NCBI RefSeq assembly: GCF_900155435.1
Contig: NZ_LT700212.1
Coordinates: forward strand, 915,346-979,345
Source of the DNA: Actinomyces provencensis
GTDB taxonomy: Bacteria; Actinomycetota; Actinomycetes; Actinomycetales; Actinomycetaceae
Length of the DNA: 64,000 nucleotides
Direction: 5' to 3'
Shown: piece after piece, positions 34,613 through 45,814 of the stretch
Numbering within the stretch: the first letter of the stretch is position 1
Layout of the letters: each line of letters starts with the position of its first letter
The notes under the pieces: model-generated
Database searches by the model: none
What the model was told of the DNA's origin: nothing
What the model saw: only the letters and a program-made list of their open reading frames with translations
Position numbers and translations under genes: made by a program

Positions 34613-35565
34613 CGCCCGTCCTTTCCTGCGGATCCCACCCCGAGTGCCCGTGGATGGGAGGTGCGGTACACCTCCCGCAGGGTGAGGGCCGAGAGACGCG
34701 TGTAGACCTGCGTCGACTGCACGCTGGCGTGGCCCAGGAGCTCCTGGACGTCGCGGATACTGGCCCCTCCCTCGAGCAGGTGCGTGGCGAAGGAGTGCCG
34801 CAGCGTGTGGGGGGAGACGTGGGCGGACAGACCCGCCAGTGAGGCCACGCGCTGGACGGCCTCCCAGGCCGACTGCCGGGACAGTGGGCGACCACGCGTG
34901 TTGAGGAAGAGGGCGGGCGTCCCCCGGCCGCGCTGGGCGAGCTGGGGGCGTGCGCGCACGAGGTAGGCGTCGATGGCCTCGCGGGCGGGGCGGCCCACGG
35001 GCACGAGGCGTTCCTTGCGCCCCTTCCCGAAAAGGCGCACGACCGGCATCTCCTCCTCCAGGTCCAGGTCGTCCACCGCCAGGGAGACCGCCTCGGTGAT
35101 GCGGGCGCCGGTGGCGTAGAGGAACTCCAGGAGCGCGGCGTCGCGGAGATGGACCGGGGAGTCACCCAGGTGTGCGGCGTCGAGGAGGGCCCCCACCTGG
35201 GGGACGGAGAGCGCCTTGGGGAGTCTCCCGGGCATCCGGGGGGCCTCCAGGCGGGCGGCGGGGTCGTCGGTGGTGAGCCCCTCCCGCAGGGCGAAGCGGT
35301 GGAGGCCGCGGATCGCCGCGCAGGCGCGGGCCACCGAGGACGCGGCCAGTGGACGTCCCGTGACCTCCCCCGAGCGCAGGGCCGCGACATGGCGTGCGAT
35401 GTCCGCCTCGGTGACCTCCTGGAGGGAACCGGTGCCGTGGGCGCGCAGGTCGCCGAGGTAACGCGCGACGTCACGACGGTAGTTGGAGACCGTGTGGGGT
35501 GAGGCACCCCGCTCCACCCTCAGGTGGTCGAGCCAGTCCCGCGCGACGTCCTCCATGTCCTCCAT
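34609..35565 (-). CDS. xerD: Tyrosine recombinase XerD
   Basis: 318 aa. Core-binding domain at residues 1-100 (WLDHLRVERGASPHTVSNYR). Catalytic Arg in YATGARITEAVSL (about 151-163), Lys in GKGRKERLVPV, His-x-x-Arg in SPHTLRHSFATHLL, His in LGHASVQSTQVYTRL with the nucleophilic Tyr. With XerC it resolves chromosome dimers at dif. It is the first gene of the leftward cluster and divergent from tkt, with a 202-bp region between them. Confidence 0.92.
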   Translation of the reverse strand: MEDMEDVARDWLDHLRVERGASPHTVSNYRRDVARYLGDLRAHGTGSLQEVTEADIARHVAALRSGEVTGRPLAASSVARACAAIRGLHRFALREGLTTDDPAARLEAPRMPGRLPKALSVPQVGALLDAAHLGDSPVHLRDAALLEFLYATGARITEAVSLAVDDLDLEEEMPVVRLFGKGRKERLVPVGRPAREAIDAYLVRARPQLAQRGRGTPALFLNTRGRPLSRQSAWEAVQRVASLAGLSAHVSPHTLRHSFATHLLEGGASIRDVQELLGHASVQSTQVYTRLSALTLREVYRTSHPRALGVGSAGKDGR

Positions 35566-35767
35566 GGGGGAATGCTAGGCCGCCCGCAGCCGCCCGGCGT
35601 CCGCCGCTCCGGGGACCACCCACGTGCCCGGGGGCGCGCCCTCGTCGGCACCCCTCCCCCACCCCGACCCGGGACCCCCCGGGTGGGGTGGGCGCGCGCG
35701 GGATAGAGTTTGGGGCGGAACCCGTGTGAAGCACGCCTGTGAGGGCATGGACGGCTGGAGGCCGACA

Positions 35768-37852
35768 GTGACATTCGAGTGGGACCCCATGGATGAACGC
35801 GCCGTGACGACGGCGAAGGTACTGGCAGCGGACGCGGTGGAGAAGACCGGCAACGGGCACCCGGGGACGGCGATCTCCCTGGCACCCGCCGCCTACCTGC
35901 TCTTCCAGCGACACCTGCGCTTCGACCCGGCCGACGACCGGTGGCTGGGACGCGACAGGTTCATCCTGTCCGCGGGGCACACCTCCCTCACCCAGTACAT
36001 CCAGCTCTACCTGGCCGGCGCCGGTCTGGAACTCCACGACCTGGAGCAGCTGCGTGTGCTCGGCTCCCTCACCCCCGGTCACCCCGAGTTCCGCCACACC
36101 CGCGGCATCGAGCTCACCACCGGGCCCCTGGGGACCGGGTTCGCCGCGGCCGTCGGCTTCGCCATGTCCTCGCGCCGCTCCCACGGGCTCCTGGACCCCG
36201 AGACGCCGCTGGGCGAGTCGGTCTTCGACCATGATGTCTACGTCATCGCCGGGGACGGGTGCATGCAGGAGGGCGTCACCTCCGAGGCCGCCTCCCTGGC
36301 CGGCACGCAGGAACTGGGCAACCTCACCGTCCTCTACGACGACAACCACATCTCGATCGAGGACGACACGAACATCGCCTTCACCGAGGACGTGCTCGCA
36401 CGCTTCGAGGCCTACGGATGGCACGTGCAGCGTGTCGACTGGCTGTCCGAGGACGGTTCCTACTCCGAGGACGTGCGGGCCCTGGACGAGGCCCTGGACG
36501 CCGCGAAGGCGGAGACGGGCAGGCCCTCGATCATCGCCCTGCGCACGGTCATCGGCTGGCCGACGCCGGGCAAGGCGAACACCGGGGCCATCCACGGGTC
36601 CAAGCTCGGTTCCGACGCACTGCGTGGACTCAAGGAGGCCCTCGGGGCCGATCCGGACCGGATGTTCGCCGTCGACCAGGAGGCCGTGGACACCGCGCGG
36701 GCCAATGCGGCCCGGCGTGCCCGCGAGGCCCACGCCGAGTGGGACCCCCGTTTCGAGGCCTGGCGCTCGGCCCATCCAGAACGAGCCGAGATGCTGGAAC
36801 GCATCGTCGAGGGGCGCATGCCCGAGGGGTGGGAGGAGTCCCTGCCGGAGTTCGAGCCCGGCAAGGCCGTCGCGACGCGTGCGGCGTCGGGACAGGTCCT
36901 CAACGCCATCGCCTCGGCGGTGCCCGAGCTCTGGGGCGGTTCGGCGGACCTGGCGGGGTCGAACAACACCTTCATGAAGGGCTGGCCGTCCTTCCTGCCG
37001 GTGGACCGCTCCTCGGCGATGTTCCCCGGCAACCCCTTCGGTCGGAACCTCCACTTCGGGGTGCGCGAGTTCGCGATGGCCTGCCTGATGAACGGCATCG
37101 CCGCGGACGGTCTGAGCCGCGTCTACGGAGGCACCTTCTTCGTGTTCTCCGACTTCCAGCGTGGTGCCGTGCGCCTGGCGGCCCTCATGGACCTGCCCGT
37201 CGTGCACGTGTGGACCCATGACTCCGTCGGTGTCGGTGAGGACGGACCCACCCACCAGCCCATCGAGCACCTGGCCGCCTGCCGGGCGATCCCCGGGCTG
37301 GCCGTCGTGCGTCCCGCCGACGCGGAGGAGACCGCCCAGGCGTGGCGCGCCGTCCTGGAGCAGCGCCACCCCGCCGGTCTGGTCCTCTCACGACAGAACG
37401 TGCCCAACCCCGCGCGTGGCGCGGGTACGGGTCTAGCGGACGCCACCGGGGTCGCGCGGGGTGCCTATGTGCTCTCCGACTGCGAGGGCGTCCCCGACGT
37501 CATCCTCATGGGCTCCGGTTCCGAGGTCCAGTACGCACTGGCCGCCCAGACCCTGCTGGCCGACCAGGGCATCGCCGCGCGGGTCGTGTCCGTCCCCTGC
37601 ATGGAGTGGTTCGGGCAGCAGGACGCCGACTACCGCGAGTCCGTGCTGCCGGCTGCGGTGCGTGCCCGTGTCTCCGTCGAGGCCGGGATCGCCATGCCGT
37701 GGCGTGGCCTGGTCGGTGACGCCGGACGCTCGGTGTCCATCGAGCACTTCGGTGCCTCGGGTGCGGGTCAGGCACTCTTCGACGAGTACGGCATCGACGC
37801 CCCCCACGTCGTGTCCGCGGCCCACGAGTCGCTGGCGGCGGCCCGGGCCTGA
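35768..37852 (+). CDS. tkt: Transketolase
   Basis: 694 aa from GTG 35768 (ATG 35789 is possible). A thiamine-diphosphate enzyme that moves two-carbon ketol units in the pentose-phosphate pathway. Features: substrate-site [13 protein letters not shown] (about 29-41), ThDP motif [18 protein letters not shown] to [12 protein letters not shown] (about 162-202), and the pyrimidine-domain Glu region [14 protein letters not shown] (about 430-443). A G-rich ribosome-binding site precedes the start. It heads tkt-zwf-opcA-pgl. TAGAGT at 35,704-35,709 could be a -10 element, without a clear -35. Confidence 0.95.
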   Translation: MTFEWDPMDERAVTTAKVLAADAVEKTGNGHPGTAISLAPAAYLLFQRHLRFDPADDRWLGRDRFILSAGHTSLTQYIQLYLAGAGLELHDLEQLRVLGSLTPGHPEFRHTRGIELTTGPLGTGFAAAVGFAMSSRRSHGLLDPETPLGESVFDHDVYVIAGDGCMQEGVTSEAASLAGTQELGNLTVLYDDNHISIEDDTNIAFTEDVLARFEAYGWHVQRVDWLSEDGSYSEDVRALDEALDAAKAETGRPSIIALRTVIGWPTPGKANTGAIHGSKLGSDALRGLKEALGADPDRMFAVDQEAVDTARANAARRAREAHAEWDPRFEAWRSAHPERAEMLERIVEGRMPEGWEESLPEFEPGKAVATRAASGQVLNAIASAVPELWGGSADLAGSNNTFMKGWPSFLPVDRSSAMFPGNPFGRNLHFGVREFAMACLMNGIAADGLSRVYGGTFFVFSDFQRGAVRLAALMDLPVVHVWTHDSVGVGEDGPTHQPIEHLAACRAIPGLAVVRPADAEETAQAWRAVLEQRHPAGLVLSRQNVPNPARGAGTGLADATGVARGAYVLSDCEGVPDVILMGSGSEVQYALAAQTLLADQGIAARVVSVPCMEWFGQQDADYRESVLPAAVRARVSVEAGIAMPWRGLVGDAGRSVSIEHFGASGAGQALFDEYGIDAPHVVSAAHESLAAARA

Positions 37853-37863
37853 GCCGTCCTCGT

Positions 37864-37892
37864 GGCCGGGCGGGCCCAGCGCCCGCCCGGCC
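37864..37892 (+). other. Strong hairpin between tkt and zwf
   Basis: Perfect 12-bp stem: GGCCGGGCGGGC (37,864-37,875) and GCCCGCCCGGCC (37,881-37,892) around CCAGC. No T-run follows and zwf starts 22 bp later, so it is more likely an mRNA processing or stability element, or a partial attenuator, than a full terminator. Confidence 0.6.
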
Positions 37893-37913
37893 CCTCCAGG
37901 AAGAAGGAACACC

Positions 37914-39443
37914 GTGGGTTCTCCCCCCTTCGAGCTGCACGATCCCGAGGACCGTCGCCTCCCCCGCGTGGCACCCCCCTGTGGGCTGGTGATCTTCGGG
38001 ATCACGGGTGACCTCGCCCGCAAGAAGCTGCTCCCGGCGGTCTACGACCTTGCCAACCGCGGACTGCTCAACCCCGCTTTCGCCCTGACCGGCTTCGCGC
38101 GACGTGACTGGTCCACGGGTGACTTCGAGGAGTTCGTGCGCACCGCGATCGAGAAGTACTCGCGCACGGGCTTCGAGGAGCGCACCTGGAAGCAGTTCGC
38201 CGCGGGACTGCGTTTCGTGCCGGGCAGCTTCGACGACGCCGAGGGGTACCGGAAGCTGGCGGACACGGTCGCCGAGCTCGACCGCTCACGGGGCACGGGC
38301 GGCAACCACGCCTTCTACCTGTCCATCCCACCCTCCTGGTTCCCCGTCGTGTGCCGTCACCTCGCGGACACGGGCCTCAATGAGCGCAACGGTGGCCACG
38401 AGTGGCGCCGGGTGATCATCGAGAAGCCCTTCGGGCACGACCTCGACTCGGCCCGGGAACTCTCGCGGGTGGTCTCCCACGTGTTCGAGGAACGCGACGT
38501 GTTCCGCATCGACCACTACCTCGGCAAGGAGACGGTCCAGAACATCCTCGCGATGCGGTTCGCGAACACGATGTTCGAGCCGCTGTGGAACTCCAACTAC
38601 GTCGACCACGTCCAGATCACCATGTCCGAGGAGATCGGCATCGGGACCCGGGCGGGTTACTACGACGGCATCGGTGCTGCCCGTGACGTCATCCAGAACC
38701 ACCTCCTGCAGCTCCTGGCCCTCACCGCCATGGAGGAGCCGGTCCGCTTCACCCCGGAGGCGCTGCGGGCCGAGAAGGAGAAGGTCCTCTCCGCCGTGCG
38801 CCTGCCCGAGGACCTCGACACGGGCACGGCACGGGGACAGTACACGGAGGGATGGCAGGGGGGTGCCCACGTCCGTGGGTTCCTGGAGGAGGACAACATC
38901 CCCGTGGACTCCCGCACGGAGACCTTCGCCGCCCTCAAGCTCTTCGTGGACACCCGCCGGTGGGCGGGGGTTCCCTTCTACCTGCGCACGGGCAAGCGCC
39001 TGGGCAAGCGCGTCACCGAGATCGCGATCGTCTTCAGGAGGGCGGCCCACGTCCCCTTCGAGAACTCCGAGATGGGTGAGACCGGGCAGAACGTCCTCGT
39101 CATCCGGGTCCAGCCCGATGAGGGCATGACGCTGCGCTTCGGCGCGAAGGTCCCCGGTACGGAGATGCAGGTGCGGGACGTGACGATGGACTTCGGCTAC
39201 GGGCACGCCTTCACCGAGGACTCCCCCGAGGCCTACGAGCGCCTGCTCCTGGACGCCCTCGTGGGGTCGGCCCCCCTCTTCCCCCACCAGCGTGAGGTGG
39301 AGCTGTCCTGGCGGATCCTCGACCCCGTCCTGGCGCACTGGGAGGCATCGGGGTCCCCCGAGCAGTACCGGCCGGGTTCCTGGGGTCCCTCCACGGCCCA
39401 CGAGATGCTGGCCCTGGACGGACGCACCTGGAGGATCCCGTGA
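37914..39443 (+). CDS. zwf: Glucose-6-phosphate 1-dehydrogenase
   Basis: 509 aa. First enzyme of the oxidative pentose-phosphate branch, making 6-phosphogluconolactone and NADPH. NADP-binding VIFGITGDLARKKLLPAVY near residues 26-44 and active-site RIDHYLGKETVQN with the catalytic His near 198-210. EKPFGHDLDSAREL lies just before it. Start GTG 37914 is supported by AAGAAGGAA 5-6 nt upstream. The stop overlaps the opcA start by 4 nt, which fits the requirement for OpcA in assembly of this enzyme. Confidence 0.96.
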   Translation: MGSPPFELHDPEDRRLPRVAPPCGLVIFGITGDLARKKLLPAVYDLANRGLLNPAFALTGFARRDWSTGDFEEFVRTAIEKYSRTGFEERTWKQFAAGLRFVPGSFDDAEGYRKLADTVAELDRSRGTGGNHAFYLSIPPSWFPVVCRHLADTGLNERNGGHEWRRVIIEKPFGHDLDSARELSRVVSHVFEERDVFRIDHYLGKETVQNILAMRFANTMFEPLWNSNYVDHVQITMSEEIGIGTRAGYYDGIGAARDVIQNHLLQLLALTAMEEPVRFTPEALRAEKEKVLSAVRLPEDLDTGTARGQYTEGWQGGAHVRGFLEEDNIPVDSRTETFAALKLFVDTRRWAGVPFYLRTGKRLGKRVTEIAIVFRRAAHVPFENSEMGETGQNVLVIRVQPDEGMTLRFGAKVPGTEMQVRDVTMDFGYGHAFTEDSPEAYERLLLDALVGSAPLFPHQREVELSWRILDPVLAHWEASGSPEQYRPGSWGPSTAHEMLALDGRTWRIP

Positions 39444-40414
39444 TCATCACACTCAAGGACACCACCGCCTCGGAGGTGGCCTCGCGCATCATCGAGATGC
39501 GCGCGGACCGTGGTTCCGCAGCCCTGGGACGCGTGCTCACCCTCATCGTGGTCGTCGACGACGTCATCGACGTGGACCGCGCGATCGAGATCTCGGACGC
39601 CGCGTCGCGTGAGCACCCCTGCCGCGTCATCGTCGTGGTCGATCCCGGGGACCGGCAGGGCACTGCCCGGCTCAACGCCCAGATCCGGGTCGGCGGTGAG
39701 GCCGGACCCTCCGACGTGGTGGTCCTGGAGCCGCGCGGGGACGCAGCCATCGGCCTGGACACCCTGGTGATGCCGTTGCTGCTCTCCGACACGCCGGTGG
39801 TCACCTACTGGCCCAACACCCCGCCCGAGAACCCCGGGGAACACCCACTGGGCGTCATCGCGGTACGTCGCATCACCGACTCCCGCCAGACCGACTGCCC
39901 CATGCGCACACTCATGGACCTGGCCCGCGTCTACTCCCCGGGTGACACCGACCTCGCCTGGTCGGGGGTCACCCTGTGGCGGGCGGTCGTCGCGACCGTG
40001 GTGGAGGGTTTCGACCGCGCACCCGTCGGCATCCGTGTGACGGGACACGCCACGCACCCCTCGTCCTTCCTCGTGGCCGCCTGGCTGCAGCGTCGCACGG
40101 GGGTCCCCACCGTCCACGAACCCGACCCGGAGGCACGCACGATCACGGGCGTCCACTTCTCCTTCGAGGACGGCTCCGAGGTCTCCCTGACACGTCGGGC
40201 CGTCTCCCAGGTGGCTCACCTGGTGCGCACGGGCCTGGACACCACCTATGTCAACCTGCCGCGGCGCTCCGTCCAGGACTGCCTGATGGAGGAGCTGCGG
40301 CGCCTGGACCCCGACGTGTTCTACAGCGAGGTCCTCACCCGGGACCTCCCCCGGCTGCCGGCGGCGGTGGCATTGCTGGAGGGCGACGAGGGCGGGGGCG
40401 AGGGACGTGCCTGA
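39440..40414 (+). CDS. opcA: Glucose-6-phosphate dehydrogenase assembly protein OpcA
   Basis: 324 aa, found in actinobacteria and cyanobacteria directly after zwf. It starts LKDTTASEVASRIIEMRADR and contains PLLLSDTPVVTYWPNTPPENPG near residues 112-133, a conserved OpcA stretch, then VWRG-like WSGVTLWRAVVATVVEG. It activates or assembles Zwf in redox control. GTGA overlap with zwf; its stop is 8 nt inside pgl. No sign of damage. Confidence 0.93.
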   Translation: MIITLKDTTASEVASRIIEMRADRGSAALGRVLTLIVVVDDVIDVDRAIEISDAASREHPCRVIVVVDPGDRQGTARLNAQIRVGGEAGPSDVVVLEPRGDAAIGLDTLVMPLLLSDTPVVTYWPNTPPENPGEHPLGVIAVRRITDSRQTDCPMRTLMDLARVYSPGDTDLAWSGVTLWRAVVATVVEGFDRAPVGIRVTGHATHPSSFLVAAWLQRRTGVPTVHEPDPEARTITGVHFSFEDGSEVSLTRRAVSQVAHLVRTGLDTTYVNLPRRSVQDCLMEELRRLDPDVFYSEVLTRDLPRLPAAVALLEGDEGGGEGRA

Positions 40415-41120
40415 CCTCAGGGTGTACCCGGGGCCCCGGGAGCTGGGGCAGGCGGTGGCGGACGCCCTCGTCAGGACGCTGGCGGACCTCCTGCGCACGG
40501 TCCCCGACCGGCCCGTGGACCTGGCCCTGGCGGGCGGCTCCGTGAACTCGCTGGTCCTGGAGCGACTGCGGGGCCACGAGGCGTCCCTGGACTGGTCGCG
40601 TGTGCGCGTGTGGTGGGTGGACGAGCGCTTCGTGCCCGCCGGGGACCCGGACCGCAACGACCTCGCGGCACGCGAGGCCCTGCTCGACCGCCTGCCCGGG
40701 GTACAGCTGCGCCCCATGCCCGCCGATGACGGGACGCGTTCCCTGGAGCAGGCCACTGCGGACTTCGCCGCCGAGTGGGGTGAGGGAATGGGGACACGGA
40801 GCCCGGACCTCGCCCTGGTGGGCACCGGGGAGGACGGACACTTCGCGAGCCTCTTCCCCGGACACGCACAGGTGGACGCGACCGACGTCGTGGTCGCCGA
40901 GCACCACTCCCCCAAGCCCCCGCCGCTGAGGATCTCACTGTCGCGCCCGGTGGTGGCGGGCTCGACGCACCTCTGGCTGGTCGCGGCCGGTGGGTCCAAG
41001 GCGCGCCCCATTGCGCAGGCGTTGGAGGGGGCCGACGTCCACGAGGTCCCCGTGGCGGCCCTGGCGCGCCGGGGAGCCGTGTGGTGGTTGGACGGGGCAG
41101 CCGCGGGTCAGCTCCCCTGA
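40407..41120 (+). CDS. pgl: 6-phosphogluconolactonase
   Basis: 237 aa of the NagB/SugAR isomerase fold. Motifs: LALAGGSVNSLVLERL (about 38-53), VRVWWVDERFVP (about 66-77) and GTGEDGHFASLFPGH (about 138-152), the last carrying the catalytic His. It hydrolyses the lactone made by Zwf. GTG 40407 overlaps opcA. It is the last gene of the operon, 11 bp before a bidirectional terminator shared with secG. Confidence 0.94.
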   Translation: MPDLRVYPGPRELGQAVADALVRTLADLLRTVPDRPVDLALAGGSVNSLVLERLRGHEASLDWSRVRVWWVDERFVPAGDPDRNDLAAREALLDRLPGVQLRPMPADDGTRSLEQATADFAAEWGEGMGTRSPDLALVGTGEDGHFASLFPGHAQVDATDVVVAEHHSPKPPPLRISLSRPVVAGSTHLWLVAAGGSKARPIAQALEGADVHEVPVAALARRGAVWWLDGAAAGQLP

Positions 41121-41131
41121 CCACTCCCCCA

Positions 41132-41155
41132 CCCGTCGGGGCGTGCCCCGACGGG
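41132..41155. terminator. Bidirectional terminator between pgl and secG
   Basis: Perfect 11-bp stem CCCGTCGGGGC (41,132-41,142) and GCCCCGACGGG (41,145-41,155) with only GT between the arms; the innermost pairs must open. It lies in the 52-bp gap between two convergent genes. No T-run is present, as is usual in high-GC actinobacteria. Confidence 0.7.
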
Positions 41156-41172
41156 AGAGGGACCAGGGTGTG

Positions 41173-41418
41173 TCAGAAGCCGAACTTGTTGAGCACGCCG
41201 AAGGCGACGATGCACACCGCCCACACGGTGAGGACACCGAGGGTGATGCGGTTGAGGTTGCGCTCCGCGACGCCGGACGACCCCACCGAGGAGGAGATCC
41301 CACCGCCGAACATGTCGGAGAGCCCGCCACCGCGCCCCTTGTGCATGAGCACGGTCAGGGTGAGCAGGATGCTCGTCACGACGATGAGCACCAGCAGGAC
41401 GATCTTCAATACAGCCAC
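41173..41418 (-). CDS. secG: Preprotein translocase subunit SecG
   Basis: 81 aa. Two membrane segments near residues 2-22 (LKIVLLVLIVVTSILLTLTV) and 55-75, joined by the SecG loop HKGRGGGLSDMFGGG. It supports SecYEG during protein export. Start GTG 41418 gives a normal length; longer frames add a non-homologous leader. Placement after tpiA in the glycolytic cluster is conserved in actinobacteria. Confidence 0.92.
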   Translation of the reverse strand: MAVLKIVLLVLIVVTSILLTLTVLMHKGRGGGLSDMFGGGISSSVGSSGVAERNLNRITLGVLTVWAVCIVAFGVLNKFGF

Positions 41419-41500
41419 GAGTGGGTTCCGTTCAGGTCCGGGTGGGCGCCTCGGGTGTACCTCAGGGCGCGACGACAACGAGGATGATTCTAGTGCGCAC

Positions 41501-41550
41501 GCACGAATGGGGGCCAACCGGCTGGCCGGTCGGCCCCCATCGGTTCGTGC
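41501..41550. terminator. Hairpin between tpiA and secG
   Basis: Nested inverted repeats: GCACGAA (41,501-41,507) pairs with TTCGTGC (41,544-41,550), and ATGGGGGCC (41,507-41,515) with GGCCCCCAT (41,532-41,540). It lies 18 bp after the tpiA stop, in the 150 bp before secG. It probably ends or weakens the glycolytic transcript before secG. Confidence 0.65.
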
Positions 41551-41568
41551 GGGGAGCTGTCCGAGGAC

Positions 41569-42348
41569 TCAGAGGGTCTCGAAGCGCGCGATCTTCGCGA
41601 ACTCCTCGGCCTTGAGCGAGGCGCCGCCGACGAGACCACCGTCGACGTCGGGTTCGGCCATGATCTCCTTGACGTTGGAGGACTTGACGGACCCGCCGTA
41701 GAGGATGCGCACACCCTCGGCCAGTTCCGCGGAGTACAGCTCCGCGAGACGCAGACGGATCGCGCCGCAGACCTCCTGGGCGTCGGCGGGGGTCGCGACC
41801 TCGCCGGTGCCGATGGCCCAGATGGGCTCGTAGGCGATGACGACCTTGGCGGCCGCCTCCGCGTCCATGCCCTCCAGTGCCCCGTCGATCTGGGCGAGCA
41901 CGTGCTCGACCTGACGGCCGGCCTTGCGCACGTCCAGGCCCTCACCACAGCAGATGATGGGGGTCATGCCCGCATCGAGGACGACCCGGGCCTTCTCGCC
42001 CACCAGGGCATCGGACTCGTGGTGGTACTCGCGACGCTCCGAGTGGCCGACGAGCACGTAGGAGACACCGAGCTTGACCAGCATCTCCGCGGAGACCTCA
42101 CCCGTGTACGCCCCGGCCTGGTGGGTCGAGACGTCCTGGGCGCCGTAGCGGATCTTGAGGTTGTCACCCTCGACGACCGTCTGCACGGAGCGGATGGCGG
42201 TGAACGGGGGGATGACTACGACCTCGGTCGAGGAGTAGTCGAAGTTGGCGTCGTCGAGCGCCAGGGCGAGTCCCTGGACCAGGTGGATGGCCTCGAGGTG
42301 GTCGAGGTTCATCTTCCAGTTGCCCGCCATCAGGGGGGTGCGTGCCAT
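41569..42348 (-). CDS. tpiA: Triose-phosphate isomerase
   Basis: 259 aa. N-terminal MAGNWKMN with the catalytic Lys/Asn; [15 protein letters not shown] with the electrophilic His near residue 99; catalytic Glu in [18 protein letters not shown] near 169-186; phosphate-binding [11 protein letters not shown] and GGLVGGASL. It interconverts dihydroxyacetone phosphate and glyceraldehyde 3-phosphate. It is preceded by pgk with only 2 bp between them, so the two genes share a transcript. Confidence 0.97.
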   Translation of the reverse strand: MARTPLMAGNWKMNLDHLEAIHLVQGLALALDDANFDYSSTEVVVIPPFTAIRSVQTVVEGDNLKIRYGAQDVSTHQAGAYTGEVSAEMLVKLGVSYVLVGHSERREYHHESDALVGEKARVVLDAGMTPIICCGEGLDVRKAGRQVEHVLAQIDGALEGMDAEAAAKVVIAYEPIWAIGTGEVATPADAQEVCGAIRLRLAELYSAELAEGVRILYGGSVKSSNVKEIMAEPDVDGGLVGGASLKAEEFAKIARFETL

Positions 42349-42350
42349 GT

Positions 42351-43541
42351 TCAGTCCTCCAGAACTGCGATGCCCGGCAGGACCTTGCCCTCGAGGAGTT
42401 CGAGGGAGGCGCCACCACCGGTGGAAATGTGGGAGAAGGTCGACTCGTCGAAGCCGAGGAGGCGCACGGCCGCAGCCGAGTCACCGCCACCGACGACCGA
42501 GAACATCGACCCCGTGGACAGGGCCTCCGCGACGGTGCGCGTGCCGCCGGAGAAGGCGGGGAACTCGAAGACGCCCATCGGACCGTTCCAGGCGACGGTC
42601 TTCGTGGTGGCGAGCTTCTCGGCGAAGAGCTTCTGGGACTCCGGGCCGATGTCGAGGCCCATCTGGTCCGCGGGGATGGCGTCCGCCGGGACGACCGTGG
42701 CGGGCGCATCCGCGCTGAACTCGGGGGCCACGATGATGTCGACCGGCAGCACGAGCTCGACACCGCGCTGGGCGGCCTCGTCGATGTAGCCCTTGACGAC
42801 GTCGATCTGGTCCTCCTCGAGCAGCGACTTGCCCACGCTGAGGCCCTTGGCGGCCAGGAAGGTGAACACCATGCCGCCGCCGATGAGCAGCATGTCGGCC
42901 TTGGTCAGGAGGTTGGCGATGACCCCGAGCTTGTCGGAGACCTTCGACCCACCCAGGACCACGGCGTAGGGCCGCTCCGGGTTGTCGGTGGCGCGACGCA
43001 GGGACTCGATCTCCTTGACCACCAGGAGGCCGGCGGCGGAGGGCAGGATCTTCGCGATGTCGTAGACCGAGGCCTGCTTGCGGTGGACCACGCCGAAACC
43101 GTCGGAGACGAAGACGTCCCCGAGCTCGGCGTACTCCTTGGCGAGGGCCTCGCGCTCGGCGTCGACCTTGGAGGTCTCGCGGGCGTCGAAGCGGACGTTC
43201 TCCAGGAGGGCGATCTCGCCGTCCTTCAGGGCGGCGACGACCTCGTGGGCGGAGGGCCCGGTGACGTCCTTGGCGAGGGTGACGGGCGCGTCGACGAGCT
43301 CGCCGAGGCGTGCGGCGACGGGTGCCAGCGAGAACTCGGGCTTGACCTCGCCCTTGGGGCGGCCGAGGTGGGCCATGACGACGACCTTGGCGCCGGCGTG
43401 GACCAGCTTCTCCAGGGTCGGCAGCGCGGCGCGGATGCGACCGTCGTCGGTGATGACACCGTCCTTGAGCGGGACGTTGAAGTCGGAGCGGACGAGCACG
43501 CGCTTGCCGCGCAGGTCGCCCAGCGATTCGATGGTCCTCAT
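42351..43541 (-). CDS. pgk: Phosphoglycerate kinase
   Basis: 396 aa. Starts [20 protein letters not shown] with the conserved RSDFNVPL, then [19 protein letters not shown] and the C-terminal nucleotide-site [15 protein letters not shown] with [17 protein letters not shown]. It makes ATP from 1,3-bisphosphoglycerate. The ATG at 43,541 is chosen with GAAGGTTC upstream. A strong hairpin separates it from gap. Confidence 0.97.
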   Translation of the reverse strand: MRTIESLGDLRGKRVLVRSDFNVPLKDGVITDDGRIRAALPTLEKLVHAGAKVVVMAHLGRPKGEVKPEFSLAPVAARLGELVDAPVTLAKDVTGPSAHEVVAALKDGEIALLENVRFDARETSKVDAEREALAKEYAELGDVFVSDGFGVVHRKQASVYDIAKILPSAAGLLVVKEIESLRRATDNPERPYAVVLGGSKVSDKLGVIANLLTKADMLLIGGGMVFTFLAAKGLSVGKSLLEEDQIDVVKGYIDEAAQRGVELVLPVDIIVAPEFSADAPATVVPADAIPADQMGLDIGPESQKLFAEKLATTKTVAWNGPMGVFEFPAFSGGTRTVAEALSTGSMFSVVGGGDSAAAVRLLGFDESTFSHISTGGGASLELLEGKVLPGIAVLED

Positions 43542-43587
43542 TGAACCTTCCTTCGGTGGATGTGGGAGTGGGTGGGCCCCGACGAAA

Positions 43588-43621
43588 GGCGCCCGCACAC
43601 GCTGTCGCGTGCGCGGGCGCC
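43588..43621 (-). other. Large hairpin between gap and pgk
   Basis: 15-bp stem with one mismatch: GGCGCCCGCACACGC (43,588-43,602) and GCGTGCGCGGGCGCC (43,607-43,621) around TGTC. It sits in the 102 bp between gap and pgk. Without a T-run it may stabilise the gap mRNA or reduce read-through, letting gap be made in excess of pgk and tpiA. Confidence 0.65.
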
Positions 43622-43643
43622 CTGCGTCATGAGACCTGGTGGC

Positions 43644-44804
<1,161 letters not shown>

Positions 44805-45788
44805 TCAGTCCTCGTCGAGCATGTCGAGCGTCAGTGCGGACTCGGTGTCCGGGATCCCCTCCTCGTGGGCCTTCTTGTCCGCCATGGCGAGGAGTCGGCG
44901 GATCCGGCCCGCCACCGCGTCCTTGGTCAGGGGTGGGTCCGTGCGACGTCCGAGCTCCTCCAGGGAGGCCTGCTTGAACTCCAGGCGCAGGCGTCCCGCC
45001 TCCTGGAGGTGTTCGGGCACCTCGTCGCCGAGGATCTCGAAGGCGCGCTCGACCCGGGCCCCCGCTGCGACGGCGGCGCGCGCGGAACGCCTGAGGTTCG
45101 CGTCGTCGAAGTTGGCCAGACGGTTGGCGGACCCGCGGGCCTCGCGCCTCTCCCGGCGTGCCTGCCAGGCGGCATGGGTGCGTGTGGCGCCCATGGCGAG
45201 GATGAGTGCGCCGATCGCGTCGGAGTCCCGCACGCTCACACGGTCCGCGCCGCGGACCTCCTTGGAGCGTGCGGCCGCCCCCAGCCTGCGGGCGCACCCG
45301 ACCATGGCCAGGGCGGCCTCGGCACCCGGGGCGGTGATCTCCAGGGAGGAGGAACGCCCGGGCTCCATGAGGGAGCCGCGTGCGAGGAACGCCCCGCGCC
45401 ACGCGGCTGCGGCCTCGTCCCTCCCGGCGGAGACGATCTGGGCGGGCAGCCCGCGCACCGGGCGCCCCAACTGGTCCACCAGACCCGTCATGCGGGCCAG
45501 GTCGTCGGCGTCCTTCACCACGCGCACCACGTAGCGGTTGCCGCGGCGCAGCGCACCGCCCGAGACCACGACCACGCTCGAGTCCGTGCCGTAGAGGTGG
45601 GCCATGAAGGTCCGCAGCCTCTGGGCCGCGACCGGGGAGTCGAGTTCCGCCTCGATGATGATGCGGCCGGAGACCAGGTGCAGTCCGCCCGCGAAACGCA
45701 GCACGGCAGCCACCTCGGCGGCAACGGAGCTGACGGAGCCGGCCCGGAGACGGGCGAGCTCGTCCTTCATGTCAGTCGTCAGTGACAT
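44805..45788 (-). CDS. whiA: DNA-binding regulator WhiA
   Basis: 327 aa from ATG 45788. An N-terminal LAGLIDADG-like homing-endonuclease fold (about 10-220), with [20 protein letters not shown], is followed by the C-terminal helix-turn-helix (about 270-310, [24 protein letters not shown], which is WhiA-specific). WhiA controls cell division and sporulation genes with WhiB in Streptomyces; in non-sporulating relatives it still affects division. Its place in uvrC-rapZ-yvcK-whiA is conserved. Confidence 0.94.
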   Translation of the reverse strand: MSLTTDMKDELARLRAGSVSSVAAEVAAVLRFAGGLHLVSGRIIIEAELDSPVAAQRLRTFMAHLYGTDSSVVVVSGGALRRGNRYVVRVVKDADDLARMTGLVDQLGRPVRGLPAQIVSAGRDEAAAAWRGAFLARGSLMEPGRSSSLEITAPGAEAALAMVGCARRLGAAARSKEVRGADRVSVRDSDAIGALILAMGATRTHAAWQARRERREARGSANRLANFDDANLRRSARAAVAAGARVERAFEILGDEVPEHLQEAGRLRLEFKQASLEELGRRTDPPLTKDAVAGRIRRLLAMADKKAHEEGIPDTESALTLDMLDED

Positions 45789-45814
45789 CAGTGCATTCCT
45801 TTCGTCGCCCGGCC

